From: Colimorpha sp045222295 | GTDB lineage: Bacteria; Bacteroidota; Bacteroidia; Bacteroidales; P3 | Assembly: GCA_045222295.1 (NCBI GenBank) | Contig: JBGUXP010000011.1 | Coordinates: 62,001-126,000, forward strand | DNA: 64,000 nt | Direction of reading: 5' to 3' | Shown: positions 1 to 6,768 of the stretch, one piece after another | How positions within the stretch are numbered: position 1 is the stretch's first letter | How the letters are laid out: each line of letters starts with the position of its first letter | The notes under the pieces: generated by a model | What the model was told of the DNA's origin: nothing | What the model saw: only the letters and a program-made list of their open reading frames with translations | Databases searched by the model: none | Program-made: the position numbers and the translations under genes

Positions 1-217
1 CCTCGCTAAACTCCTGCCCGGAAAGGCTTGGTACTGGATCACTCTCGTTCCATCCCTGTTCATGAGCATGGTAACCATCAGCTTCCTCATGGTGGCACAA
101 GGAGAAGGCCTCGGCAGTATCCTCCCCCACCCCGTGGGCTACGCCATCGCAGCTGCCATCACCCTCGCCCTCGGCGTGCTCTTCTTCGTGCGCATAAAGA
201 AAAACACAATAAAATAA
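1..217 (+). CDS. Carbon starvation CstA family protein, C-terminal fragment
   Basis: The reading frame is open from the window edge (frame starting at base 2) to a TAA at 215-217, giving the last 71 residues of a membrane protein. It shows LPGKAWYWITLVPSLFMSMV, then TISFLMVAQGEGLGS, then a hydrophobic helix (GYAIAAAITLALGVLFFV) and a short basic tail. The W-Y-W-I-T-x-x-P-x-LFM pattern is the C-terminal signature of CstA-type peptide/pyruvate transporters as I remember the family. The start lies outside the window. A basic tail after the last helix fits a cytoplasmic C-terminus. I am fairly confident of a multi-spanning transporter and less sure of CstA specifically. Confidence 0.6.
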   Translation, partial: LAKLLPGKAWYWITLVPSLFMSMVTISFLMVAQGEGLGSILPHPVGYAIAAAITLALGVLFFVRIKKNTIK

Positions 218-248
218 CCATTTCGCCGTTTATTTTCAAAAAAAGTTG

Positions 249-256
249 TACTTTTG
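249..256 (+). promoter_or_regulatory. Bacteroidota -7 promoter element
   Basis: TACTTTTG followed by CA matches the Bacteroidota -7 consensus TAnnTTTG. It lies 22 bp before the ATG at 278. This places transcription after base 258 and rules out the in-frame ATG at 254 as the start. Confidence 0.65.
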
Positions 257-277
257 CATTTTGAAAACAATAAAAAA

Positions 278-1108
278 ATGAAGAAAAATATCGCACTCAT
301 GCTGGTCCTGCTCGTTGCAGGAACGGCCTTTGCAGCAAGTCACAAGCCCCGCAAGAACTCACGCACCGAGATGGGTATCCACGGCAACGCCCTGTATGTG
401 ATTGAATACACCTACAATCTTCACAGCGGTGCCAACGGTGGCCGCCAACTCATCTGCATCGACAGCATTACCTTCGACAAGCGCGGCAACTTTGCCGACA
501 AGTTCCGCACCAAAGCCAACGACTATACCTGGTACAGCTATTATTTTGACGTCAACGGTTATAGCCTTGGCTGGAACGAATACAACAAAGAGAAGATGCT
601 CACCGGCCGCACTGCCTACCTCAACGACAAGGATGGTAACCGCATCGAGCGCACCGTCTATCTTGGCAACCAGATGACCAAGAAGGAAAGTTCTAAATTC
701 GTCAGCGGCCTGATGATGGAGGAACAGAGTTTTGACCAGGACGGCCAAATGACTGAGTTGCGGAAGTACAAATACGACCAGAAGGGCAACTGCACCGAGA
801 TTGAGTTCTACAACCGCGACGGCGACCTCATGCAGCACTACCTCTACAAGTACGATGCCCGTGGCAACCGCATCGAGTGGGACTTCTACGATGCCGATGA
901 GTTCCTCTCTGCAAAAACGACCTATTATTATGATGACCACGACAATGTGATAGAAATCTCCTCATTCAACTATGACGAGCACCTCAACTGGAAGCACAGC
1001 TACGTCTACGAATACGACGAGGACGACAACTGGGTCCGCCAGACCATCTACCGCAACAATGTCCCCTACCAGGTCATCGAGCGCGAAATCGCCTTCCCTG
1101 CCAATTAA
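278..1108 (+). CDS. Secreted YD/RHS-like repeat protein
   Basis: This is a 276-residue protein with a signal peptide (MKKNIALMLVLLVAGTAFAA). The body carries imperfect repeats of about 20-22 residues with the pattern Y-x-Y-D-x-x-G-N-x-x-E-x-x-x-Y-x-x-D: KYKYDQKGNCTEIEFYNRDG, YKYDARGNRIEWDFYDADE, YYYDDHDNVIEISSFNYDE and YEYDEDDNWVRQTIYRN. These resemble the YD repeats of RHS-type beta-strand proteins. It lacks the RHS core and toxin domains, so it is more likely a small periplasmic or surface repeat protein. The next gene starts 6 bp downstream, so the two are probably co-transcribed. I chose ATG 278 because an earlier in-frame ATG lies inside the promoter. Function unknown. Confidence 0.75.
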   Translation: MKKNIALMLVLLVAGTAFAASHKPRKNSRTEMGIHGNALYVIEYTYNLHSGANGGRQLICIDSITFDKRGNFADKFRTKANDYTWYSYYFDVNGYSLGWNEYNKEKMLTGRTAYLNDKDGNRIERTVYLGNQMTKKESSKFVSGLMMEEQSFDQDGQMTELRKYKYDQKGNCTEIEFYNRDGDLMQHYLYKYDARGNRIEWDFYDADEFLSAKTTYYYDDHDNVIEISSFNYDEHLNWKHSYVYEYDEDDNWVRQTIYRNNVPYQVIEREIAFPAN

Positions 1109-1114
1109 AACAGC

Positions 1115-2062
1115 ATGAAATATTTGCCCATTCTTCTGTGCCTGCTCTTCTCTCTTGGAGGGCAGGCACAGGGTTGTTTAAAGGGCACTGTCACTGATGC
1201 CAAGACCGGTGAGCCGCTGCCGTTTGCCAACGTCACCGTCTTCCAAGACGGAAAGCAGGTGCATGGTGGCGTAACCGACTGGGATGGCATCTTCACCATC
1301 AAGCCGCTTGCGGCCGGTAACTACGACGTGACAGTAAATACCGTAGGATATCAGCCATACAAAAGAGAAGGTGTCAGAATACTAGCCTCAGGATTCACCC
1401 TTTGGGAAATAAGCCTGAATCCCACGTCCACTCATCTTGAGGATATCTCATCCTACGAAGATTCAATCTACAAACATTTTTATGGCCATGCCCGGCGGGA
1501 GCCGCAAATGCTGCCTTTGGTAGAATACGTGATTGTGGACAGCGGCTTGGCACAGATGCTCGACCGCGTCGTCGAGGGCAAGGAGAATACCTATTTCTGG
1601 AGCACTGAGTCCATGGAACCCAAGCCCAGCCCGGCAGGCACCACGTTCGACCTCTATTTGTTCACGACACCCGCCATTGACACCACCTGGGATTCTGTGC
1701 AGGGCGATTACAACTACCTTTATATGCTCTATCGCGACGACCCGACGCTTCCGCGTCCCTTGATAGAGCGGGCTCCACAGTTCTCGTTCGATAGCACAAC
1801 GACCTGCATGAGTGTCACCGAGACCTACTATCCGCAGTCTTTTGTCGATGCCGAGGGCTTCGTCAGATACCGAGAATGTGTCTTCTTCCTCATCTACCCA
1901 CCTGTGGAGGCAACGGATGCATACATCCGAAAAACCGACCGATTGGAGTTCTTCCTACAGAAAGATCCTCCTCTCGCCGCCCGTCATGACCCACCGACGT
2001 GGATCTACACCATGCAGCAAGGCCACTGGTATCGCTGGATGGAACTCCCAAACGGTTGGTAA
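1115..2062 (+). CDS. Secreted protein with N-terminal carboxypeptidase-regulatory-like domain
   Basis: This 315-residue protein begins with a signal peptide (MKYLPILLCLLFSLGGQAQG). Residues about 20-105 form a CarboxypepD_reg-like beta-sandwich: GTVTDAKTGEPLPFANVTV, then GVTDWDGIFTIKPLAAGNYD, then VGYQPYKREGV. In Bacteroidota this domain usually precedes a TonB receptor barrel or a surface protein. Here the remaining 210 residues have no plug or barrel features and I do not recognise them. It lies 6 bp after the YD-repeat gene, and the next gene is convergent. Probably an envelope protein of unknown role. Confidence 0.75.
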   Translation: MKYLPILLCLLFSLGGQAQGCLKGTVTDAKTGEPLPFANVTVFQDGKQVHGGVTDWDGIFTIKPLAAGNYDVTVNTVGYQPYKREGVRILASGFTLWEISLNPTSTHLEDISSYEDSIYKHFYGHARREPQMLPLVEYVIVDSGLAQMLDRVVEGKENTYFWSTESMEPKPSPAGTTFDLYLFTTPAIDTTWDSVQGDYNYLYMLYRDDPTLPRPLIERAPQFSFDSTTTCMSVTETYYPQSFVDAEGFVRYRECVFFLIYPPVEATDAYIRKTDRLEFFLQKDPPLAARHDPPTWIYTMQQGHWYRWMELPNGW

Positions 2063-2064
2063 TC

Positions 2065-2868
2065 TTAAAACAAGGCTAACTGGCGTACGCCAGATTGGCA
2101 GTGCGATTGATACGGACACTCATACGGAGTCAGGCAATGCTGACCCGTGGGGGTGTCCGGTTCGTTTATGGCGAGGGCTATCGCCTTCATGGTGGCGATG
2201 TTCTTCTCTATCTCGTCGTGCTGGGCTTGCAATGCTTCGGTGAGGTCTTCTGTGATGAAGCCGCCGACGGGGTTGGCGTAGACGACGCAGAAGGAGTGTA
2301 TCTCGCGGCAATGTGATATGATATAGTGCTGCAACGCAGCGTCGCGGCGGTATGTCTTGCTGAGGGCAGTGCCGCTCTTCACCTCGTAGATGTCCAATGT
2401 CCCGTCTTCGCGTTGGCGGACCACATCGGCCAGCACCAACACTTCGTCATGGAGAAATCCTGCTTCAAAGAGGGTGACTGGTGTGGCACACTCCTCCACC
2501 ACCGCTTCGCGGCGGTCCCCCTCCCCTAACTTAGGGGAGGAGCCAAGACAGTTATCTGCAAGGACTTTCTTCAGCTCTCCCCCTAAGTTAGGGGGAGTAC
2601 CCCGCAGGGGGGAGGGAGTGTGTAACCTGTCAAGAAGCTGCGCCGTGCGCTCGGGGTACGCATCCACATTTCTCTTCAGCTCAGCGGAGATATCGATGCC
2701 GTCAGGGAAGGTAGCTTTGAATGCGTATTCGAACTCGCGGCCACGGTCGAACCGCAGCATCTGCTCACGCGTGTATTTTGCCAACCGCGGGTTGTGGACA
2801 TCGAGCCACAACGCTCTGTCGCACTGGAGGCCACGGATATACTTGCTCTTGCTCAACAGATGGCTCAT
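2065..2868 (-). CDS. PD-(D/E)XK nuclease-like protein with Cas4/DUF2779-type cysteines
   Basis: This 267-residue protein starts SKSKYIRGLQCDRALWL, the N-terminal pattern of DUF2779/Cas4-like nucleases, with a first cysteine at about residue 17. A nuclease core follows: LADVVRQREDGTLDIYEVKS supplies an Asp and the E-x-K motif. The C-terminal CLTPYECPYQSHC supplies three more cysteines, so a Cas4/AddB-like 4Fe-4S site is plausible. DUF2779 proteins are usually about twice this length, so this is a short form. Residues about 82-127 are not native sequence: they are encoded by a palindromic repeat element at 2487-2623. That insertion lies between the N-terminal helix and the nuclease core and may be tolerated as a loop. 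No CRISPR array or cas genes are nearby. Confidence 0.65.
   Translation of the reverse strand: MSHLLSKSKYIRGLQCDRALWLDVHNPRLAKYTREQMLRFDRGREFEYAFKATFPDGIDISAELKRNVDAYPERTAQLLDRLHTPSPLRGTPPNLGGELKKVLADNCLGSSPKLGEGDRREAVVEECATPVTLFEAGFLHDEVLVLADVVRQREDGTLDIYEVKSGTALSKTYRRDAALQHYIISHCREIHSFCVVYANPVGGFITEDLTEALQAQHDEIEKNIATMKAIALAINEPDTPTGQHCLTPYECPYQSHCQSGVRQLALF
2487..2623 (-). repeat. Palindromic repeat element, copy A (in frame in a gene)
   Basis: This 137-bp element is bounded by CACACTCC and GGAGTGTG. It contains two perfect or near-perfect palindromes, at 2521-2539 (CTCCCCTAACTTAGGGGAG) and 2577-2597. Read on the minus strand it encodes HTPSPLRGTPPNLGGEL and later SSPKLGEGDRREA in the frame of the host gene. 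A close copy lies at 34251-34368 and a half copy at 52177-52237. Confidence 0.85.
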
Positions 2869-2905
2869 TCTCTCAGTTTTTATCTCAACAGAACTATCAT
2901 TTTTT

Positions 2906-2980
2906 TATTTCAATCAGAACTAAAAGAACTATCAGAACCAATCGTCTAATTCTTTTTGTTCTTTTCGTTCTAATTGAGAT
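2906..2980. repeat. Intergenic inverted repeat with internally repeated arms
   Basis: The arms 2910-2929 (TCAATCAGAACTAAAAGAAC) and 2958-2977 match in inverted orientation at 18 of 20 positions. The motif AGAACT(A) recurs directly three to four times in the left arm and just outside it. It lies between the starts and stops of two minus-strand genes and could act as a terminator or attenuator. Confidence 0.7.
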
Positions 2981-3540
2981 TATTGTTTATTCTGCTTGAG
3001 CTTCAAGAACAGTTCTTCTGTGGAGTCCACCGCGTGGAGCGAGGCCTCGCCACCGGCACGGACGAAGCCCATCTGGTTCATCTGGCGGAGCTGCTCGAGG
3101 AAGGGGTTGAAGAAGCCGTCGAGGTTTAATAAATACATGGGCTTATCTATCTGCTTGAGCTGATTAGCCACCATAACCTCCAGCACTTCGTCGAGGGTGC
3201 CGATGCCGCCGGGGAGGGCCACGAAGGCGTCGCTGCGGGCGATGATGTATTCCTTGCGCTCGGCCATGCTGCGGACGCGGACGAGCTCGGTGACGGGCTG
3301 CGAGTTGATAATCTCCTCGCTGAAGAGCGTGGGGATGACGCCCACGACGTGGCCGCCCTCTTGGAGCGCGGCACCACTGACGGCGCCCATCAAACCAAGG
3401 TTGCTGCCGCCATAGATGAGCGTGTGTTCCTCCTCGGCGAGGCGGCGGCCGAGGGTCTCGGCTTCTTTAGTGATGCGACTGTCGCCCGGCAGGGCGGAGG
3501 CACAGAAGACTGCTATGTTCATGCTATTCTTTGTTGTCAT
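2980..3540 (-). CDS. LOG family protein (TIGR00730-type Rossmann fold)
   Basis: This protein has 186 residues from ATG 3540, or 180 from the internal Met at 3522, where homology begins (MNIAVFCASALPGDS). It shows the Rossmann strand VFCAS, the YGGSNLGLMG loop, the RK pair in MAERKEYI, and PGGIGTLDE, which is the PGGxGTxxE motif of LOG enzymes. These hydrolyse cytokinin riboside 5'-monophosphates or related nucleotides to free base plus ribose 5-phosphate. In bacteria the physiological substrate is often unknown. Length is normal. A 60-bp duplicate of the first codons of this gene lies at 4455-4517. Confidence 0.88.
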   Translation of the reverse strand: MTTKNSMNIAVFCASALPGDSRITKEAETLGRRLAEEEHTLIYGGSNLGLMGAVSGAALQEGGHVVGVIPTLFSEEIINSQPVTELVRVRSMAERKEYIIARSDAFVALPGGIGTLDEVLEVMVANQLKQIDKPMYLLNLDGFFNPFLEQLRQMNQMGFVRAGGEASLHAVDSTEELFLKLKQNKQ

Positions 3541-3640
3541 ATTTTTTTAACGCACCACTGTAGGATTTATTGCCCCTGGCAGGCAATATCTACGACGATT
3601 TGTCGTTATACGATACAGAAAACTAAAACATCGAACGATA

Positions 3641-4396
3641 ATGAACAAGACTGTATTGATTACCGGCGCGACGAGCGGCATCGGCCTCGGCTGCGCCAGA
3701 AAATTCGCCGCCAACGGCGACCGTCTCATCCTCACCGGCCGCAACGCCCAGCGCTTGGAGGAAATCCACCAAGAGCTCACCGCCAAGGGCACCGAGGTGC
3801 TGACAATCCTCTTCGACGTGCGCGACCGCGCGAAGGCTACCGAGTGCATCAATAACCTGCCCACCGAGTGGAAGGACATCGACGTGCTGGTCAACAACGC
3901 CGGCCTCGCCCTCGGCCTCGAACCCGAGTACGAAGGCAGCTACGACGACTGGGACACCATGGTGGACACCAACATCAAGGGTCTGTTGACCATGACCCGT
4001 CTCGTGGTGCCGGGCATGGTGAAGCGCGACCGTGGCCACATCATCAACATCGGCTCCGTGGCTGGCGACGCCGCATACGCCAACGGCAACGTCTACTGCG
4101 CCACCAAGGCTGCCGTGAAGACTATCACCGACGGACTGCGCCTCGATGTGGCCAATACCGCCATCCGCGTCACCAACCTCAAGCCCGGCCTTGTGGAGAC
4201 CAACTTCAGCAACACGCGCTTCCACGGCGACACCGAGCGCGCCGCCAACGTCTACAAGGGCATCAAGCCCCTCACCGGCGACGACATCGCCGACGTGGCT
4301 GTCTACGCCTCCAACGCCCCCGCCCATGTGCAGGTGGCCGAGGTGCTCATCCTCGCCACGCATCAAGGCAGCGGCAGCGTTATTGTCCGCAAGTAA
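3641..4396 (+). CDS. SDR family NADP-dependent oxidoreductase, YdfG-like
   Basis: This 251-residue classical short-chain dehydrogenase has the cofactor loop TGATSGIG at residues 8-15, followed by an Arg-rich stretch (LTGRNAQRL) that favours NADP(H). It has NNAG, the catalytic Ser in IGSVAG, and YCATK (YxxxK). The region around KPGLVETNFSNTRFHGD matches the YdfG group, which reduces malonic semialdehyde and 3-hydroxy acids such as serine. It stands alone between two convergent minus-strand genes and is followed by a strong terminator at 4416-4450. The substrate is inferred from family resemblance only. Confidence 0.88.
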   Translation: MNKTVLITGATSGIGLGCARKFAANGDRLILTGRNAQRLEEIHQELTAKGTEVLTILFDVRDRAKATECINNLPTEWKDIDVLVNNAGLALGLEPEYEGSYDDWDTMVDTNIKGLLTMTRLVVPGMVKRDRGHIINIGSVAGDAAYANGNVYCATKAAVKTITDGLRLDVANTAIRVTNLKPGLVETNFSNTRFHGDTERAANVYKGIKPLTGDDIADVAVYASNAPAHVQVAEVLILATHQGSGSVIVRK

Positions 4397-4415
4397 ACGC
4401 CCTCCAGTAAAAGTC

Positions 4416-4452
4416 AACCGGCTACCATCCGAAAGGGTGGCAGCCGGTTTTG
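4416..4452 (+). terminator. Rho-independent terminator after the SDR gene
   Basis: A 15-bp stem (AACCGGCTACCATCC pairing with GGGTGGCAGCCGGTT, one mismatch) with a GAAA loop ends in TTTTG. It lies 20 bp after the SDR stop codon. Confidence 0.85.
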
Positions 4453-4454
4453 TA

Positions 4455-4517
4455 TTATGCGTGGGTGTTGCGGCTGTCGCCCGGCAATCCGGAGCCGCAA
4501 AAGACTGCTATGTTCAT
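4455..4517 (-). pseudogene. Remnant of the LOG gene 5' end (20 codons)
   Basis: Read on the minus strand this gives ATG then MNIAVFCGSGLPGDSRNTHA and TAA. The first 16 residues match the start of the LOG protein at 2980-3540 (MNIAVFCASALPGDSR) with two changes. The DNA match includes about 10 bases before the ATG. Similarity stops after DSR, where the terminator of the SDR gene begins. The ATG overlaps the stop codon of the upstream secreted-protein gene (CAATGA). It looks like a truncated duplicate rather than a functional peptide, although the reading frame is intact. Confidence 0.7.
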
Positions 4518-5080
4518 TGCTTTTCTTTATCTGATGTTGCTGGAATAATCCATTTGGGGTCTATACGGTTCGTGTCTCTATAATACCAACAAAGACCATC
4601 AAGCCCATCGGCTTTCATTGGTTGACATTCCACTATTTTTGTTGATATTTTAACACCATCGACTTCCCAATATGGGATATATTCTCCATGACCGACTATA
4701 GGACAACATCCATTTCCAAATGTCAGATCAAACAGGTATTTTTTTCCTTTCTTAATAATAGTTCCATCGCATAGACGGCCAGAATCAAAACTGACAATCT
4801 GCATCTCAACCTTTTTGTCACGATAATCTTTGCCGTACAGTATTTCTAATTGTTGGTCGTATGTGGTATCTGCGAGCTCAATCGTTATAACATAATAACT
4901 ACTTTCACCCACATGATATGCTTTGCTGATATCTGTCACCTTGCATTTCACTTCAAACCTCCATGGTTTGACCTCATTCCTCATGTCGGATTCAATGACA
5001 ATCAAGGGTGAATCGCTCTGTGCCACGGCACTGGCGGCGAGGGCGAGGAGGGCGGCGCATAGGAGCAGAATCTTCTTCAT
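4514..5080 (-). CDS. Small secreted protein, function unknown
   Basis: This 188-residue protein has a clear signal peptide (MKKILLLCAALLALAASAVA, then QSD). The mature part has no domain I recognise. It is rich in beta-type segments and has cysteines in the GNGCCPIVGHGEY stretch and near DGLDGLCWYY. An upstream extension to 5173 is open, but it reads through the palindrome array and lacks secretion features, so I take ATG 5080. The 65-base leader of this gene resembles the leader of the secreted-protein gene at 49331-49825, and both leaders follow a copy of the same 41-bp palindrome array. That suggests shared regulation. Confidence 0.75.
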   Translation of the reverse strand: MKKILLLCAALLALAASAVAQSDSPLIVIESDMRNEVKPWRFEVKCKVTDISKAYHVGESSYYVITIELADTTYDQQLEILYGKDYRDKKVEMQIVSFDSGRLCDGTIIKKGKKYLFDLTFGNGCCPIVGHGEYIPYWEVDGVKISTKIVECQPMKADGLDGLCWYYRDTNRIDPKWIIPATSDKEKQ

Positions 5081-5136
5081 TGTCTGTCTGGGTTTATTGT
5101 TTCGGTGCAATTTGTTGTCTCGTTTTTGTATTTTTA

Positions 5137-5403
5137 CCGCGCATCGTTGCAAAACCGTGTTGCAGAGCTGCAAAATGGCCGCGCACAGGTGCGGAGGGCA
5201 TTACACGGCTGAAAAACGACCGCGCATATATGCGGAGCGGATTACACGGCTGCAAATTGACCTCGCATATATGCGGGGCGCGTTGCACGGCTGTTTCATG
5301 GTTGCGCACCGGTGCGCGGTGGCGTTGCAGTGCTGTCAATGCTCCCCGCACAGGTGCGGGGAGCATTACATGAGCCGTTTCGTGGCCTCGCAGCGGTGCG
5401 GAG
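5137..5403. repeat. 41-bp palindrome array, copy 1 (about 6.5 units)
   Basis: Units start at 5137, 5179, 5220, 5261, 5302, 5344 and 5386 and are 41-42 bp long. Each begins with a palindrome and continues with a spacer of about 25 bp resembling ATTACACGGCTGCAAATTGA. Palindrome cores include CGCATATATGCG (5220 and 5261 units), GCGCACCGGTGCGC (5302 unit) and CCCCGCACAGGTGCGGGG (5344 unit). The paired changes T-A to C-G keep the stems intact. A 57-bp stretch at 5241-5297 is identical to 49986-50042 in copy 2. The last unit touches the stop codon of the transketolase-like gene. It is not a CRISPR, because palindromes vary while spacers are conserved. Confidence 0.85.
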
Positions 5404-5404
5404 G

Positions 5405-6616
5405 CTACTTCTTCCAGCGCTTAAGCTGGGGGAAGTATTGCAGGAGCTGCTGGCGGTACTCGTCGGCGGTGAGGTGCTGGTTGGTGTTTTTGTTGAACTC
5501 GTCGACGAACTGGACGCAGCAGTCGACCATCTGCTCCATGGTGCACTCCTGGGTGAAGTGGCCGTCGGCGAAGCAGTACTTGCAGTAGTCGGGATTGTCG
5601 CTCACCACCTCGTCGGTCAGCGGCATGCCGCAGCTCTGACAGTAGCGCTGTTTGGGGGCGCCGGGCTTGCGCTGCAGGACGGCGTAGACCTTAGCCATGA
5701 TGTCGGCGGCGCGGAGGTGGTAGTTGGTGAGCATCTCGTCGGGGGTGCCGCTCTCGCCGAAGCGGTCGTCGACGGCGACGTACTCCATGGGCGTGGGGCA
5801 GCGGAGGGCAAGCGTCTGGGCGATGCTGTCGCCGAGGCCGCCGTTGAAGAGGTGCTCCTCGCAGGTGACGACGGCGCCGGTCTTGCGGGCGCTGGCCACG
5901 ACGGCCTCCACGTCGAGCGGCTTGATGGTGTGGATGTTGATGACTTCGCAGCTGATGCCTACCTTCTCGAGCATCTCGGCGGCCTGCAGGGCTTCCCACA
6001 CGAGGTGGCCGCAGGCGAAGAGGGTCACGTCGCGACCCTCGCTCAGCAGCTGGGCTTTGCCGATTTCGAACTTCTCGCCTTCCGGCAGGAAGCAGGGCAT
6101 CTTGGAGCGGCCGAGGCGGAGGTAGACGGGACCGACGTGCTCGGCGGCGGCCAGCGTGGCGGCCTTGGCCTGGTTGTAGTCGGCAGGCACCAGCACGGTC
6201 ATGTTGGGCAGCACCTTCATGAGGGCGATGTCCTCCATGGTCTGGTGCGTGGCGCCGTCCTCACCGAGGGAGATGCCGGCGTGCGAGCCGCAGATTTTCA
6301 CGTTCTTGTTGCTGTAGCACACCACCTGGCGTATCTGGTCGTAGACGCGGCCGGTGACGAACTCGGCGAAGCCCCCGATGAAGGGCACCTTGCCGCAGAG
6401 CGAGAGGCCGGCGGCGATGCCGACCATATTGGCCTCGGCGATGCCGCACTGGATGAAGCGCTCGGGGAACTCCTTGGCGAAGCCGTCCATCTTGACGCTG
6501 CCTTTCACGTCGGCGCTCAGGGCGACGACATTCTCATTCTTGCGGCCAGCCTCTACCAGGCCCTCGCCCATGCCGGCGCGCAACTCTTTGCTTGATTTGA
6601 TTTCGTAGTGGGTCAT
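5405..6616 (-). CDS. Transketolase C-terminal half fused to a zinc-ribbon domain
   Basis: This is a 403-residue protein. Residues 1 to about 305 are the pyrimidine-binding and C-terminal domains of transketolase (CGIAEANMVGIAAGLSLCGK with the catalytic Glu, GSHAGISLGEDGATHQ, and DRFGESGTPDEML near the end). These split transketolases need a separate N-terminal diphosphate-binding subunit, which is not adjacent. From about residue 320 a second domain follows: YCQSCGMPLTDE, then DYCKYCFADGHFTQECTMEQM. This resembles the putative zinc-ribbon family with C-x2-C pairs. Such C-terminal subunits are normally about 305-310 residues, so this is a real fusion by length. The zinc-ribbon role is unknown. 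Confidence 0.85.
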   Translation of the reverse strand: MTHYEIKSSKELRAGMGEGLVEAGRKNENVVALSADVKGSVKMDGFAKEFPERFIQCGIAEANMVGIAAGLSLCGKVPFIGGFAEFVTGRVYDQIRQVVCYSNKNVKICGSHAGISLGEDGATHQTMEDIALMKVLPNMTVLVPADYNQAKAATLAAAEHVGPVYLRLGRSKMPCFLPEGEKFEIGKAQLLSEGRDVTLFACGHLVWEALQAAEMLEKVGISCEVINIHTIKPLDVEAVVASARKTGAVVTCEEHLFNGGLGDSIAQTLALRCPTPMEYVAVDDRFGESGTPDEMLTNYHLRAADIMAKVYAVLQRKPGAPKQRYCQSCGMPLTDEVVSDNPDYCKYCFADGHFTQECTMEQMVDCCVQFVDEFNKNTNQHLTADEYRQQLLQYFPQLKRWKK

Positions 6617-6659
6617 TGTTATTTGTTTTTGATTATTATTGTCTATTTTTTATTGGGGT

Positions 6660-6768
6660 TAATGGGCTTAATGGGTTTAATGGGCGCTGACGCATGATGG
6701 CTATTGCCCAAATCGCCCATTAGACCCATTAAACCCATTTTGCCCATTCTGCCCATTAAACCCATGAC
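6660..6768. repeat. 9-bp tandem repeats arranged as an inverted repeat
   Basis: Repeats of the type TTAATGGG(C/T) run at 6660-6686, and their complement runs at 6714-6739 (about 24 of 26 pair). Further NNNCCCATT units continue to about 6768. The right-hand part encodes the C-terminal GFNGQNGQNGFNGSNG tail of the four-helix protein. Similar 9-mers occur at 13649-13683 and 14327-14360. Confidence 0.8.

Noticed and set aside
5094..5366. Small minus-strand open frame (90 codons) through the palindrome array
   Set aside because: The 41-42-bp units shift frame from unit to unit, so there is no repeated peptide, and it has no ribosome binding site.
5137..5403. Possible CRISPR array
   Set aside because: The parts between palindromes are conserved rather than unique, the palindromes vary, and the DNA gives no constant repeat of 24-37 bp. 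No cas genes are in the window.
5312..6595. Long plus-strand open frame (427 codons) opposite the transketolase-like gene
   Set aside because: It is a shadow of a GC-rich coding region, with low-complexity Ala/Val/Gly/Leu composition and no domain. The minus-strand frame has clear transketolase motifs.
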